DNA of 64,000 nt. Source: Chlamydia felis Fe/C-56 (GTDB lineage: Bacteria > Chlamydiota > Chlamydiia > Chlamydiales > Chlamydiaceae). Made by a program: the position numbers and the translations under genes. Under the pieces are notes generated by a model. The model had not been told where the DNA came from. It made no database searches and worked only from the letters and a program-made list of their open reading frames with translations. Location: contig NC_007899.1 in NCBI RefSeq assembly GCF_000009945.1, forward strand, positions 310,001-374,000. Direction: 5' to 3'. Positions 18,640-27,970 of the stretch are shown in pieces (position 1 is the stretch's first letter; every line of letters starts with the position of its first letter).

Positions 18640-18921
18640 ATGTTTTTTATTCGTGTGCGTTCTGTAGGGTTTCTAGATATTCACGGTATTCTACCCACCC
18701 GTAAAGGGGGACGGGTGATCAAATCCGGCACAGGGGTTTTGGGTGGGAGCTCGAGGAGCCATTTTCTATCGTATAGCCTCTTAGGCTTTCCTAAATCATT
18801 TTTTGATTTACAGATTTTCCCAAGAAACCACGTGGTTTCTTTTGTCTTTTTTTTCTGTGAGCATTGTTTTGAAGTTGTCTCTCTATTTTACTCGGATATT
18901 TTGTCTTCGACAAGTGGGTAA
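18640..18921 (+). CDS. ltuA: LtuA-like late-transcribed small protein (3' end uncertain)
   Basis: The N-terminal part ([20 protein letters not shown], then [13 protein letters not shown]) resembles the small chlamydial protein LtuA from the late transcription unit A, and the position between pgi and mdh agrees. The frame stays open for 93 codons. A strong terminator-like palindrome lies inside it at 18822-18841, and the part beyond is hydrophobic and Phe-rich. From memory LtuA is much shorter in C. trachomatis, so the tail may be a result of stop loss or the frame may be poorly translated past the hairpin. Function unknown. Confidence 0.55.
   Translation: MFFIRVRSVGFLDIHGILPTRKGGRVIKSGTGVLGGSSRSHFLSYSLLGFPKSFFDLQIFPRNHVVSFVFFFCEHCFEVVSLFYSDILSSTSG
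18822..18852 (+). terminator. Perfect hairpin with T-run inside the LtuA-like frame
   Basis: The 20-base perfect palindrome at 18822-18841 folds as an 8-bp stem (AAGAAACC/GGTTTCTT) with an ACGT loop, followed by TTGTC and a run of eight T. It has the form of an intrinsic terminator yet sits within the open frame of the LtuA-like gene. Confidence 0.75.
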
Positions 18922-19086
18922 GAAGGGAACTAGAATTTGACAGAAACGTTAGTAAAGCATAAGTCTTGGTATAGAATTCGAATTCGGAGTATTGTGGATA
19001 AGACATAGCGACTTTGTCTATTTCGCCTCTTAACATGGCTGTGCCTGAGGAGTTTTCTTTCTTTAGTTATCGAAAATTAGACGCGC

Positions 19087-19116
19087 TTGATTTTGTTTTT
19101 ATTTAAAAATTATACT
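19087..19116 (+). promoter_or_regulatory. Putative promoter of mdh
   Basis: TTGATT at 19087-19092 and TATACT at 19111-19116 are 18 bases apart. The start of transcription would fall near 19123, leaving a leader of about 17 bases that still contains the GAGAGAGG ribosome site before ATG 19140. Confidence 0.4.
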
Positions 19117-19139
19117 GATTTTTTGAGAGAGGCGTGATT

Positions 19140-20126
19140 ATGAAACTAGCACGTACGGTTAGCGTTGCTGTGACGGGGGGAACAGGGCAAATTGCCTACA
19201 GTTTTTTGTTCGCTCTAGCTCATGGGGATGTTTTTGGTAGTGATTGTGGAATAGATTTACGTGTGTACGATCTCCCGGGCCTAGAAAGGGTGCTTTCCGG
19301 GATTCGTATGGAGCTTGATGATTGCGCTTATCCTCTTTTACAATCCCTGCGTGTTACCACCTCCTTAGAAGATGCTTTTGATGGTATTGATGCTGCCTTT
19401 CTTATAGGGGCGGCTCCTCGAGGTCCTGGAATGGAACGCTCTGATCTTTTAAAGCGTAATGGTGAGATTTTTTCTCTTCAGGGATCTGTTTTAAATACTT
19501 CTGCAAAGCGTGATGCTAAAATTTTTGTTGTTGGTAATCCTGTAAATACCAACTGTTGGATAGCAATGAGTCGGGCTCCGAAATTAAATAGAAGAAACTT
19601 TCACTCCATGCTGCGTTTAGATCAGAACCGCATGCAGGCAATGTTAGCACACCGAGCGCAAGTGCCTTTGGACGAAGTTACCAATGTGGTTATTTGGGGC
19701 AATCATTCTGCAAAGCAAGTTCCTGATTTTACTCAGTCATTAATTTCTGGAAAACCTGCCGTGGAAGTTATTAGTGATCGAGACTGGTTGGAAAACATTA
19801 TGCTACCTTCTATTCAAAATCGAGGAAGTGCTGTTATTGAAGCTCGTGGAAAATCTTCGGCAGGATCTGCTGCTCGTGCTTTAGCAGAGGCCGCACGTTC
19901 TATTTTTGTCCCTAAAGAGGGTGAGTGGTTCTCTACTGGAGTATGTTCCGACTACAATCCCTATGGTATTCCTGAAGATCTAATTTTTGGTTTCCCATGT
20001 CGTATGTTGCCATCTGGGGATTACGAAATTATTCCTGGATTGTCTTGGGATGTCTTTATAAAAAATAAGATTCAAATATCCTTAGATGAAATTTCTCAGG
20101 AAAAAGCCAATGTCTCTTTGTTATAG
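19140..20126 (+). CDS. mdh: Malate dehydrogenase
   Basis: Mdh oxidises malate to oxaloacetate with NAD. The 328-residue product belongs to the group related to cytosolic MDH: NAD-binding [17 protein letters not shown] at the N terminus, then [34 protein letters not shown], and catalytic [13 protein letters not shown] with its histidine. ATG 19140 is chosen because GAGAGAGG lies eight bases upstream; a GTG at 19134 is too close to it. It is followed after 21 bases by a membrane protein gene. Confidence 0.95.
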   Translation: MKLARTVSVAVTGGTGQIAYSFLFALAHGDVFGSDCGIDLRVYDLPGLERVLSGIRMELDDCAYPLLQSLRVTTSLEDAFDGIDAAFLIGAAPRGPGMERSDLLKRNGEIFSLQGSVLNTSAKRDAKIFVVGNPVNTNCWIAMSRAPKLNRRNFHSMLRLDQNRMQAMLAHRAQVPLDEVTNVVIWGNHSAKQVPDFTQSLISGKPAVEVISDRDWLENIMLPSIQNRGSAVIEARGKSSAGSAARALAEAARSIFVPKEGEWFSTGVCSDYNPYGIPEDLIFGFPCRMLPSGDYEIIPGLSWDVFIKNKIQISLDEISQEKANVSLL

Positions 20127-20147
20127 CGCCAGTTAGTGGGGTAATTT

Positions 20148-20972
20148 ATGACTCAATCTTTTGATGTATTAAGTCAAAATGCTTTTAAAAAGATTTTTAA
20201 TAAACAGCGGTTTCTTTTTATTTTTTCTAGTTTGTGCTGTTTTGGTTTTGTTTTTGCCATATTTTTAAAATTATGCGATCAATTTGTTCTTAATTTTTCG
20301 CTATCAACATTAGGTTTGGGGGCTTTTTTCTCTTCTTTCAGTATTATTTGTGCTTCTGCTGTGATTGTCCAAGCACTTTTAAAAAAAGAAGCTGCTGGGA
20401 GTATAGATAAAATGGCCACAGTATTTCATAAGAATTGGAAGTCCTTATGGCTATCCTTATTAGTTTCCATGCCGTTTTTTATTGCAATGGTTGTTGTTAG
20501 CACAGTAATTTTATTATCGATGTTTTTAAGTTCCTTACCTTGGGTGGGTAAGTTCTTTCATACATTATTAATTTTTGTTCCCTATCTTTCGGCAACGGTT
20601 TTAATAGTGTTATTTCTAGGGGCTTTTGTATCTCTATTTTTCTGCATACCAGCTCTCAGCAATCATGAAAATATCGACTATATGCAATTACTTCGTTGTT
20701 TTCGGGGAAATGTCCTGAGTCAGTCTATCGGATTTATCATTGCAGCCACACCTTTAGCTTTGTGTAGTTGGCTAGCATTGGATTCATTTTATTTAATGTC
20801 ACATCTCGTTAGTTTATCAGACATGAATACAGGAGCGTTTTTAATAGAAGCTTTGGTATTAGTGATGCCAATAGCTCTCATTCTTACACCTGCCTTGTCT
20901 TTTTTCTTTAACTTCTCTTTTGATTTTTACTTAGCAAAGCAAACCTCAAAAGAAAATCTAATTAAAGAGTAA
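20148..20972 (+). CDS. Integral membrane protein of unknown function
   Basis: A 274-residue protein with about six hydrophobic segments (near residues 22-42, 52-77, 102-128, 132-167, 190-218 and 230-255) and short polar loops. No transporter motif is recognised. It lies 21 bases after mdh on the same strand and so may be cotranscribed. Its stop overlaps the convergent oxidoreductase stop by 11 bases. Synteny suggests a gene specific to part of the genus. Confidence 0.6.
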   Translation: MTQSFDVLSQNAFKKIFNKQRFLFIFSSLCCFGFVFAIFLKLCDQFVLNFSLSTLGLGAFFSSFSIICASAVIVQALLKKEAAGSIDKMATVFHKNWKSLWLSLLVSMPFFIAMVVVSTVILLSMFLSSLPWVGKFFHTLLIFVPYLSATVLIVLFLGAFVSLFFCIPALSNHENIDYMQLLRCFRGNVLSQSIGFIIAATPLALCSWLALDSFYLMSHLVSLSDMNTGAFLIEALVLVMPIALILTPALSFFFNFSFDFYLAKQTSKENLIKE

Positions 20973-22002
20973 ATAGGAACTCTTTAGCTATGTAAGCCGT
21001 AGATTGTTTTAAAACAGCTTTAGAGAGCATATCTCCGGTAAGACCGTGATAAAGTAGACCTTTGGATCCTAGGCCTCCTAGGAACCAGAGGTTTTCTTTT
21101 ATTCTGCTAATCACGGGCAGACGCGTGGAGCTTGATGAACGCATCCCCGCGTAATAATTTAGAATAGTTGCATCTTTAAGCGCAGGGAATAACGAGAGAA
21201 TAGGAGGCATGATCTCGTTGTAGGCAACATCTTCATTAGTAACGGCCTCCGGTTGATTATGTTCAAAAGTCGATCCTAAAATACAAGTACGATTTTCTGT
21301 GTTTGCTACCATGTACTTATGCGCATTGATACTAAATTGAGGCATGGCGAGATCCTGAGGCCAGGAAATTTCTACAAGCTGACCTTTTACAGTAGAGAGG
21401 GGAAGTTTTTGTAATTCGGGAAGGAGATGGGCATTAGCCCCTGGAGTTACAATAATATGATCATAGAACTCTGCAATATCCTCAATATTTTCTATAAGCT
21501 CATCGTAAAACTGTGTGCCGAGATTAGCACAGGCATCCCAGAGGCCGTTGATATAGGCATTATTATTGATGGTTACGCCGTTTTTTATGAACAAGGCTCC
21601 AAGGTTGGAAACAATGCCAGGAATAGTTGTTTCGCAACGAGCTTTCTCCCACCACTCCAATTCACTAGGAAATTCTTCCACACGCTTCCTAAAGATCTCA
21701 GCTTGCTCATTATCTACCGCAGGCCGGAGAATTCCTCGAGAAAGAACAATGGGGATATTTAATGCTTTACTAGCTTCTGTGATTAAGCCGTGAGTAGAGA
21801 TAATCCCCAAGTCAGCAAGCGGTGGTTTGCTTGCTTTTCTCCCGGTAAAGCCGTGGAGAAGACCCGAAGACAAACCTGATGCGCCCTGGCCTAATGGAAC
21901 AGGGTCAAAAAGATCTATAGTTGTTGTTCCCTGAGAGTGTAGTAACAAATGCCAAGTTACCGAAAGCCCGGCATATCCTGCTCCTAAAACTGCTACACGC
22001 AT
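20962..22002 (-). CDS. FAD-dependent amino-acid oxidoreductase (DadA/DAO-like)
   Basis: A 346-residue protein with an N-terminal FAD-binding Rossmann fold (VAVLGAGYAGLSVTWHLL) followed by FDPVPLGQGASGLSSGLLHG. The C-terminal glycine-rich FAD loop is WFLGGLGSKGLLYHG, preceded by NYYAGMRSSSSTRLPVI. It belongs to the DAO family of D-amino-acid dehydrogenases and oxidases; the substrate is not readable. By memory it corresponds to C. trachomatis CT375. It is upstream in position but downstream in transcription of aaxC, separated from it by a terminator, so it probably has its own promoter. Confidence 0.8.
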   Translation of the reverse strand: MRVAVLGAGYAGLSVTWHLLLHSQGTTTIDLFDPVPLGQGASGLSSGLLHGFTGRKASKPPLADLGIISTHGLITEASKALNIPIVLSRGILRPAVDNEQAEIFRKRVEEFPSELEWWEKARCETTIPGIVSNLGALFIKNGVTINNNAYINGLWDACANLGTQFYDELIENIEDIAEFYDHIIVTPGANAHLLPELQKLPLSTVKGQLVEISWPQDLAMPQFSINAHKYMVANTENRTCILGSTFEHNQPEAVTNEDVAYNEIMPPILSLFPALKDATILNYYAGMRSSSSTRLPVISRIKENLWFLGGLGSKGLLYHGLTGDMLSKAVLKQSTAYIAKEFLFTL

Positions 22003-22114
22003 AAGTTTACCTTAAAATCTAGGATCTGAGAGTTTTTTCCCTTATCTCTCCTGAGAATAAGCAAATAACGCATTAAATAACAGAGGGGAATATGAGAGAA
22101 ATGAAATGAAAATT

Positions 22115-22148
22115 AAAGAAAAAAGAGAGAGACCTAGAGGTCTCTCTC
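22115..22148 (-). terminator. Rho-independent terminator after aaxC
   Basis: On the minus strand a 10-bp perfect stem (GAGAGAGACC pairing with GGTCTCTCTC, 22148-22139 with 22134-22125) with a four-base loop is followed by a run of T broken by one C. It begins 18 bases after the aaxC stop and ends the aaxABC unit. Confidence 0.88.
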
Positions 22149-22165
22149 CAAGGGTGATTAGGGGG

Positions 22166-23626
22166 CTATAAACGGATTCTTTCCGTTGAAAATAAGAAAA
22201 TCGCTAATAAGGCTAAAAAAGCAATTATTGTAATTTTTGTAACTTCTTTTTTTGCAAAAAAAGTTTTGGCATTCTTGCCTTTCTTACCGGCTTCTATATA
22301 GAAGGGAATACCCAAGGCCAAGAGAACGATAGCCATAAATAAGTATTTTATGCCTCCAGCATAGATCAGCCAGATAGAATAAATAACAGCAAGAATTCCT
22401 GTATATTTTGCAGTAAAGGATTTGATGGGGCCTTTATTTGGATATTTTTTGTCTTTGCTGAACTTAACAAGAAACGCTGCACTGGCAAGATAGGCTGGTA
22501 AAACCATCACCCCGGTGATGCTTAACATCGTACTCCATGCATTTGTTGAAAAGTACACAAGAAGCATAGCAACTTGCATGAGAGCGCTCGTAATGTATAA
22601 CGAGACTTTAGGAGAATGCGCAGCATTTTCTATGGTGAAAATTTCTGGAAACGTACCATTTTTTGCTGCGGAATAGGGAATCTCAGCAACAATGACGGTC
22701 CAAGATAACCAACTAGACAGTATGGCAATAAGTAGACCAATGTTCATTAAAATTTCTCCCCACCTTCCTACAAGAATGTCTAGTACTCCTGCGGTGGAGG
22801 GGTTAGCAATACCTGCAAGTTGATGTTGGAATAGAGATCCAAAAGGTAGGAGAGATAAAAGAACGTAAACAATTAAGCAGCCTGAAAAACCTAAGATGGT
22901 TGCTTTTCCCACAGCATTAGGACTTTTTGCCCGTGCCGACATAACCACGGCACCTTCGATTCCAATGAAGGCCCATAGAGTGACTAACATCGTGCTTTTT
23001 AATTGGCTCGTTACTGACCCTAATAACGGTTGTGTTTTTGTAGCTGTATGTCCCCAAAAATCCGTTTTGAAAATCGCCAGTTTGAAAAAGAATGCTGTAA
23101 TAATGATGAATATAAGAAGAGGTATCAGCTTACATATCGTTCCGATGACGTTGATGAAAGAAGCCTGACGGATTCCTTTAAGAACTATGAAATTGAAAAC
23201 CCATATAAGGATAGAGCCTCCAATAATCGCAGGTATGGTATTCCCTCCTTTAAAATAGGGGGGGAAGAAATAGTTTAATGCATCCATGGTCATTACGGCA
23301 TAACCGACATTACCAAAGATTTGGCATAACCAATATCCCCAACCAATAGTAAAACCTACATAAGGTCCGAATCCCTCTCGGCTGTACATGTAGATCCCTG
23401 TTGTTAAGTCAGGACGTACTAATGAAAGAATTTTAAAAGTATTGGCAATGAAAAACATGCCTATGCCTGTCAGGATCCATGCTAAGATAATAGCTCCTGC
23501 TCCTGCAGATGCTGCCATATTTTGGGGGAGACTGAAAATCCCTCCCCCAATCATGGAGCTAATTACCATACCCGCTAGAGCTATGGCTCCAAGATTTTTC
23601 CTGGTTTTACTCCCATTAGAAATCAT
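22166..23626 (-). CDS. aaxC: Arginine/agmatine antiporter
   Basis: An APC-family inner-membrane exchanger of 486 residues with about 12 hydrophobic helices. The family start [18 protein letters not shown] is clear near residue 18, and the conserved [15 protein letters not shown] stretch lies near 215. AaxC imports arginine and exports agmatine made by AaxB. It is the last gene of the aaxA-aaxB-aaxC unit, nine bases after aaxB, with an AGGAG site before ATG 23626. The unit is thought to consume host arginine and protons. Confidence 0.92.
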   Translation of the reverse strand: MISNGSKTRKNLGAIALAGMVISSMIGGGIFSLPQNMAASAGAGAIILAWILTGIGMFFIANTFKILSLVRPDLTTGIYMYSREGFGPYVGFTIGWGYWLCQIFGNVGYAVMTMDALNYFFPPYFKGGNTIPAIIGGSILIWVFNFIVLKGIRQASFINVIGTICKLIPLLIFIIITAFFFKLAIFKTDFWGHTATKTQPLLGSVTSQLKSTMLVTLWAFIGIEGAVVMSARAKSPNAVGKATILGFSGCLIVYVLLSLLPFGSLFQHQLAGIANPSTAGVLDILVGRWGEILMNIGLLIAILSSWLSWTVIVAEIPYSAAKNGTFPEIFTIENAAHSPKVSLYITSALMQVAMLLVYFSTNAWSTMLSITGVMVLPAYLASAAFLVKFSKDKKYPNKGPIKSFTAKYTGILAVIYSIWLIYAGGIKYLFMAIVLLALGIPFYIEAGKKGKNAKTFFAKKEVTKITIIAFLALLAIFLFSTERIRL

Positions 23627-23635
23627 GAATTCTCC

Positions 23636-24223
23636 TTACTTAATTGTTACCGGATCAGCATTTTCAAAGTTGAGAAACCCTAATGCAGTTAGCGAGAAAC
23701 CATATTTTTTCTTAATATTGATGTAATTATGGAAGTATTGAAATTCGCTATGCTTGACAATGGATCGAAGATCAAGTTCATGCTGAAGAGATTTTTTTAA
23801 CCACATTTTAGCATGGGATTCTGCAATTTCATCGTTAATCCATGTTGGGAAAAACTCTACATATTCTGCAGCCCATCCACCGATAAGCTCTCCATTTTTA
23901 TCTTGTCCCCAGCAAATACCTACACCGGTAGCAATTGCATGGGTGCCATCTACTGTAGCAGCTCCGCGGCCAGCCATGATTACCTCCAAAACAGCACCAT
24001 GTTTGAAGGATTTAACACACTGATCCACAGGAACGATATTTCCAAATAGCTCTTTAGGTAAGACAGATGTATAGGGAACGATATTGAAATTTTCGATTTT
24101 TGCTTGTAATAAAGCAGAATCGTAGCAGAAAGTTTCAAAAGGCTGCGGAGGCATCCCGTCATCGGATTCTCCTATTCCTCCTGTATGAAAGGCTAGTGTT
24201 GGGTATCGGGTTCCGTAAGTCAT
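23636..24223 (-). CDS. aaxB: Pyruvoyl-dependent arginine decarboxylase
   Basis: AaxB turns arginine into agmatine. The proenzyme of 195 residues self-cleaves between Thr52 and Ser53 (IVPYTSVLP) to create the pyruvoyl group. Both residues are present, so the enzyme looks functional, unlike the inactivated copies reported in some C. trachomatis strains (from memory). [20 protein letters not shown] in the middle is conserved in the family. AGGAG lies before ATG 24223. It is 33 bases after aaxA. Confidence 0.95.
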
Positions 24224-24256
24224 GTGTGAACTCCTGAGGATATGAAGTTTAGGGTA

Positions 24257-25591
24257 TTAGGCAGAAAAATTGGCTCGGACACCATAAACTTTAGCAGAAC
24301 GTTTATCGGGTCTTAGCGCAGGATGAATGTAAATTTGTAGATCTGGAGTTAGGGATATGTGGGGGCCAAATCCAATAGTAGCAAATGTTTCTATTACAGT
24401 TTCGTATTTACGGATTCTTTTTTCTGTGACAACTTTAGGATTGACCTTGCTTATCGAACAAGCGGCTCCCAAGAGATCTTGAGAGTTGCGATTAATGGGG
24501 TTTGCAGACGCCAATCCAAGAACATAAGAACGATTGAGATTTATCGCTGTTCCTGTAGCTCCATTCCATCTGCCGAATACATAAAGTTTTTCCCCAAGAT
24601 GCTGACCAAAATTTAACGACCATCCTGTAGTCTGCGTAGGCTGTTGAGGAACTTTTCTTGTAGAATAGATTAATGCTGAATATTGCCCATTGCCAAGCTT
24701 ACATTGCGGTGCCCAAGAGAAATAACCATAGAAATTGTATTTATTTTTTGTGAGGTTATAAACATCAAAAGACGTACCTACAATATTATAGGCATCTTGG
24801 AAACCTGCTTGAATATTTATAGAAGGTGTGGGTGTGAATTGTACGTAGGCACCAACACTTCCTAACGAATATGTAGCACTGGCATTTTGTGATAGGGCGT
24901 AGCTTATGAATCCTGATTGTTGGTCGTTATCGTATAAAGTTCCATCTATAGAATATAAGCTGTATTGACCCATCGCAACGGTAAGTATATCCCCGGGGAA
25001 TGTTTGAGAAAACGTGAGCTGAGATAGTGTATTAGTTCGAGAACTATAATCATTGATTCCACCGGCAATTCCTGCAGCATTATTGGCATTTTGTGCGCTG
25101 TTTCTCCAATAACGTATTAGTGTATAGGAGAAGTCAATACTTCCCACTCCTGCTGTAGGACTATTGTATAGTTGCCAGGAGACATTGGGACTTATGTAAA
25201 ATTGCCAAGTAGGCTGCTTTTCATCAACAGTTGCTAGGGCAGCTTTTTTAGGATAAAACCATTGAGGGAGAATAGTAAAATCCACAGATATTTGAGAGTT
25301 GGTCTCTTTTTCTATCGAGTGCAACAATTTTGAGATCGACAACCCCTCGTCGCAAGGGCGATCTTTTAGGACGTTGTGTACCGGGGTAAGTACATGACGA
25401 CGAGGTTCTTGGCGTGGGTGGGGAGAGGATTCTGATGGGGAAGAATCAGAATCCTGCGTGCTATTTTTTTTTAATCTTTCAATGAGTCTATGATGATGCT
25501 CGGGATAATTAGAAGGAATTCCATAAGCAGAGGAGGCCAAGATTCCGCCAGTATATAGGGCCGTTAATAGATAAAAGCGGGAAAATGCCAT
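24257..25591 (-). CDS. aaxA: Outer-membrane arginine-permeable porin, OprB-like
   Basis: A 444-residue porin. It begins with a signal peptide (MAFSRFYLLTALYTGGILAS, cut near SAYG) and a polar linker. From about residue 125 the sequence alternates aromatic and polar residues in beta-strand style (WQFYISPNVSWQLYNS and YNFYGYFSWAPQCKLG), and it ends ...KVYGVRANFSA, as outer-membrane barrels do. OprB porins pass sugars; the chlamydial member is known for arginine entry. It heads the aaxABC unit. Confidence 0.9.
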   Translation of the reverse strand: MAFSRFYLLTALYTGGILASSAYGIPSNYPEHHHRLIERLKKNSTQDSDSSPSESSPHPRQEPRRHVLTPVHNVLKDRPCDEGLSISKLLHSIEKETNSQISVDFTILPQWFYPKKAALATVDEKQPTWQFYISPNVSWQLYNSPTAGVGSIDFSYTLIRYWRNSAQNANNAAGIAGGINDYSSRTNTLSQLTFSQTFPGDILTVAMGQYSLYSIDGTLYDNDQQSGFISYALSQNASATYSLGSVGAYVQFTPTPSINIQAGFQDAYNIVGTSFDVYNLTKNKYNFYGYFSWAPQCKLGNGQYSALIYSTRKVPQQPTQTTGWSLNFGQHLGEKLYVFGRWNGATGTAINLNRSYVLGLASANPINRNSQDLLGAACSISKVNPKVVTEKRIRKYETVIETFATIGFGPHISLTPDLQIYIHPALRPDKRSAKVYGVRANFSA

Positions 25592-25692
25592 GGACTACCA
25601 AAAGAAAGCCTGTTCTTTGTCGTGACTCTAAAAAAAAGAAGTTTTTTTATGCCATCATTTTTGGTGGTGAAAGGAGAATTAAGATCGGGCCA

Positions 25693-26487
25693 CTATTCTA
25701 TCATTTGGTGTCTTAGGAGCAAAGCAGCAGCTTCGTTACTAAGAAGCTTTTGGGAGTATGTGTATTGAACCTTAGAGATTTCGGGGGTGTATACCGGAGG
25801 TAAGAATTTTTGTGCGGTGTAAGTGATACCAAGATAAGAAATTTTTTTTAATTTACATAACTCTCCAATACGCAAGACGTTTTCTTTGAGATTGTCAATG
25901 TAAATGATCTTTTCAGGATGAGCTTGTATTGCATCTAGGAAAAGCTGGAGACCCGGTCCCTTGTGGAGCTCTTCCCCAAATACTACTCCCGAGGCAAAGA
26001 GAAGGCTTTTGGGAAGGGGGGTAGTTACAACAGGTGCTGTGCTATCTAAAGATAGACCTAAGCTTTTTAGCTGCTGCAATGTAACGTTCTTTGATGAATG
26101 TTTACGTTCCGTATATGCAAATAGTGTTTTCTTTTTCTCTTGTACTCTTGTGATGAGGAGTTGCATGGCGTTTTCTATAAGCTTTACAGATCCTTTTTCT
26201 TGAAATCCTTCCCAATAGGGGTAGATACTTTCCCAAGCTTCTCTTTCAGCAAGTCCTAGTTCTTGAAATCCTTCTATGGTTTTTTGTAACCATAACGAGT
26301 GTGTTAGAGCTTGAGCACCTTCTAATAAGGTGTCGTCAAGATCAAGTATTAACCAAAAGTCACTGCTATCATAGAGAATATCTCCTGCAATCTCATGAAT
26401 CGATTTTATCTCTACGTATCGCACAGTTTCGGTGCAATTGCTAGTTAGAGGAAAGAGAAGGAAGAAAAATAGCCAATACTTTTGCAT
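25693..26487 (-). CDS. Exported HAD-like protein (DUF2608 type)
   Basis: A HAD-superfamily-like protein with an N-terminal hydrophobic leader (MQKYWLFFFLLFPLTSNCTE). The nucleophile motif LDLDDTLLEG follows soon after the leader, a Thr-bearing motif VVTTPLPKSLLFASGVVFGEE lies in the middle, and IIYIDNLKENVLRIG is in the motif IV position. It matches what I know as DUF2608, found in chlamydiae and Legionella. The start is uncertain: an in-frame ATG at 26547, overlapping the aroDE stop region by one codon or so, would add 20 hydrophobic and basic residues. It is the last gene of the aro run; phosphatase activity is possible but unproven. Confidence 0.68.
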   Translation of the reverse strand: MQKYWLFFFLLFPLTSNCTETVRYVEIKSIHEIAGDILYDSSDFWLILDLDDTLLEGAQALTHSLWLQKTIEGFQELGLAEREAWESIYPYWEGFQEKGSVKLIENAMQLLITRVQEKKKTLFAYTERKHSSKNVTLQQLKSLGLSLDSTAPVVTTPLPKSLLFASGVVFGEELHKGPGLQLFLDAIQAHPEKIIYIDNLKENVLRIGELCKLKKISYLGITYTAQKFLPPVYTPEISKVQYTYSQKLLSNEAAALLLRHQMIE

Positions 26488-26536
26488 GTACTTTCGTATA
26501 AAAATTTTCAACGAGCATAAAAAAACAAGAAATTTT

Positions 26537-27970
26537 TTATACAGCATTAACAATACTTTCTACATTACTGCGGAATCTCTCACAATCGTATTCAGAGAGT
26601 TGTTTAGGAAACCACAAAGAAAATTGTAATAATGCTTGCTCTGCAAACATTTCGTATCCGTAGAGGACACGACTCCCGTGATTTTTAGCTTTTTGGATAT
26701 AGAGAGATTCTTTGGGTAGCGCATTAATATCGATAATTACAGGAGGAAAGATTTCCGGAATTTCTACATGTGGAGGAAGACATAATACTAACATATCTAT
26801 GTTGTGATTTTCTGATAGTGAACTCAGGGGAAAAGCTTGGCCATTACATAATCTAGCAAGTTTTTCGGCATGGGCTTGTGTGCGGTTAAAAATGCTAATC
26901 CGTGTTTCCTCACGGGCTAATGTTGTTGCTATTGCTTTTGCTGCTCCTCCAGATCCCACAATAGCTATATGTTGATTTTGTAAGGAGATGTGCTTGCGTT
27001 TTAACAGGTTGAATAATCCTAAGCCATCTGTATTGTATCCGGTGATCTTATGGTTATTGAATACTAGGGTATTGCAAGATTGGCAATGTTGCGCAGAGTG
27101 ATCAAGAATATCAATGTAATCAAGAACCTTTGTTTTAAAGGGCATAGTTACGCTAAGCCCTTGAAATGGAAGATCGCGAGTTAAAGAGAAAAAATCCTTA
27201 AGTTCATGAGAATCTAGAAGGATTTTTATGTAGCTTGCGTGAATCTGTAGTTCTGAAAATAATTTGTTATGGGAAAGATGACTGATACTACGATTTACAG
27301 GATTACCAATAAGGCCATAGATACTCGATTCTGCGGAGAGATTAGTATAATTATAGGCTAAAAGATCTGCTATCGAGAGTTGGCCCGGAGCGACATTAGG
27401 TGCATTTATTCCCGCAGCATAATTAATGGCATTTTTCATTAATGGCGAGAGAATTCTTGAGGCTATTCCTGCGTTGCCCATGCAGAGTAAAGTAGTGTTT
27501 TCGGGAAGATTTTTTTTTATCTGTATGCAGCGGAGAGTGTCTATGGATCTTGTTGATGTAATGGCAATTTTGTAATGATGCGCTTGTCGCTTTAGCATTT
27601 CCTCATGGAGATTCGGAGCATATTCAGAAGTTTCACTATGATAGGAAAGAATGATTTTTATATTAGGGTATTGCTTTTGAATACTGGTTAAGGCTTCTTT
27701 AGGAAAGTCTTTATCGATATCAAGGTACTCAGGTTGCAGTTTTGCAAGTTCCATAGTACGTTCTATCCACGCTATTTCAGAAAGGCTAGCGTGTTTTTTT
27801 AACGTAAGAATAGGCTTCTTCGCTAAAGAAATCAAATGTTTGAGTTGATTAGAAGACAGGGATAAAAGACAGTCGACACGCAGCTCTATACTATCTACTA
27901 AGGGTAACGATTGCAATAGTTGTTGTTTTGCTTCAGCAAAAGTAGGACCACTAATTGTTGCGCACAGCAT
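26537..27970 (-). CDS. aroDE: Bifunctional 3-dehydroquinate dehydratase / shikimate dehydrogenase
   Basis: A 477-residue fusion. Residues 1-205 are a type I dehydroquinase (AroD), with the Schiff-base lysine region HHYKIAITSTRS and the histidine in LSYHSETSE. Residues 215-477 are shikimate dehydrogenase (AroE), with GLIGNPVNRSISHLSHNKLF, catalytic SVTMPFKTKVLDY, GYNTDGLGLF and the NADP-binding AIVGSGGAAKAIATTLA. Fusing these consecutive steps is a known chlamydial and plant feature. ATG 27970 is chosen, with a GTG three codons upstream as the alternative. It overlaps aroB by 20 bases. Confidence 0.94.
   Translation of the reverse strand: MLCATISGPTFAEAKQQLLQSLPLVDSIELRVDCLLSLSSNQLKHLISLAKKPILTLKKHASLSEIAWIERTMELAKLQPEYLDIDKDFPKEALTSIQKQYPNIKIILSYHSETSEYAPNLHEEMLKRQAHHYKIAITSTRSIDTLRCIQIKKNLPENTTLLCMGNAGIASRILSPLMKNAINYAAGINAPNVAPGQLSIADLLAYNYTNLSAESSIYGLIGNPVNRSISHLSHNKLFSELQIHASYIKILLDSHELKDFFSLTRDLPFQGLSVTMPFKTKVLDYIDILDHSAQHCQSCNTLVFNNHKITGYNTDGLGLFNLLKRKHISLQNQHIAIVGSGGAAKAIATTLAREETRISIFNRTQAHAEKLARLCNGQAFPLSSLSENHNIDMLVLCLPPHVEIPEIFPPVIIDINALPKESLYIQKAKNHGSRVLYGYEMFAEQALLQFSLWFPKQLSEYDCERFRSNVESIVNAV

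Noticed and set aside
18937-18975. TTGACA and TATAGA as a second promoter before mdh
   Set aside because: They are 27 bases apart, too far for a standard promoter.
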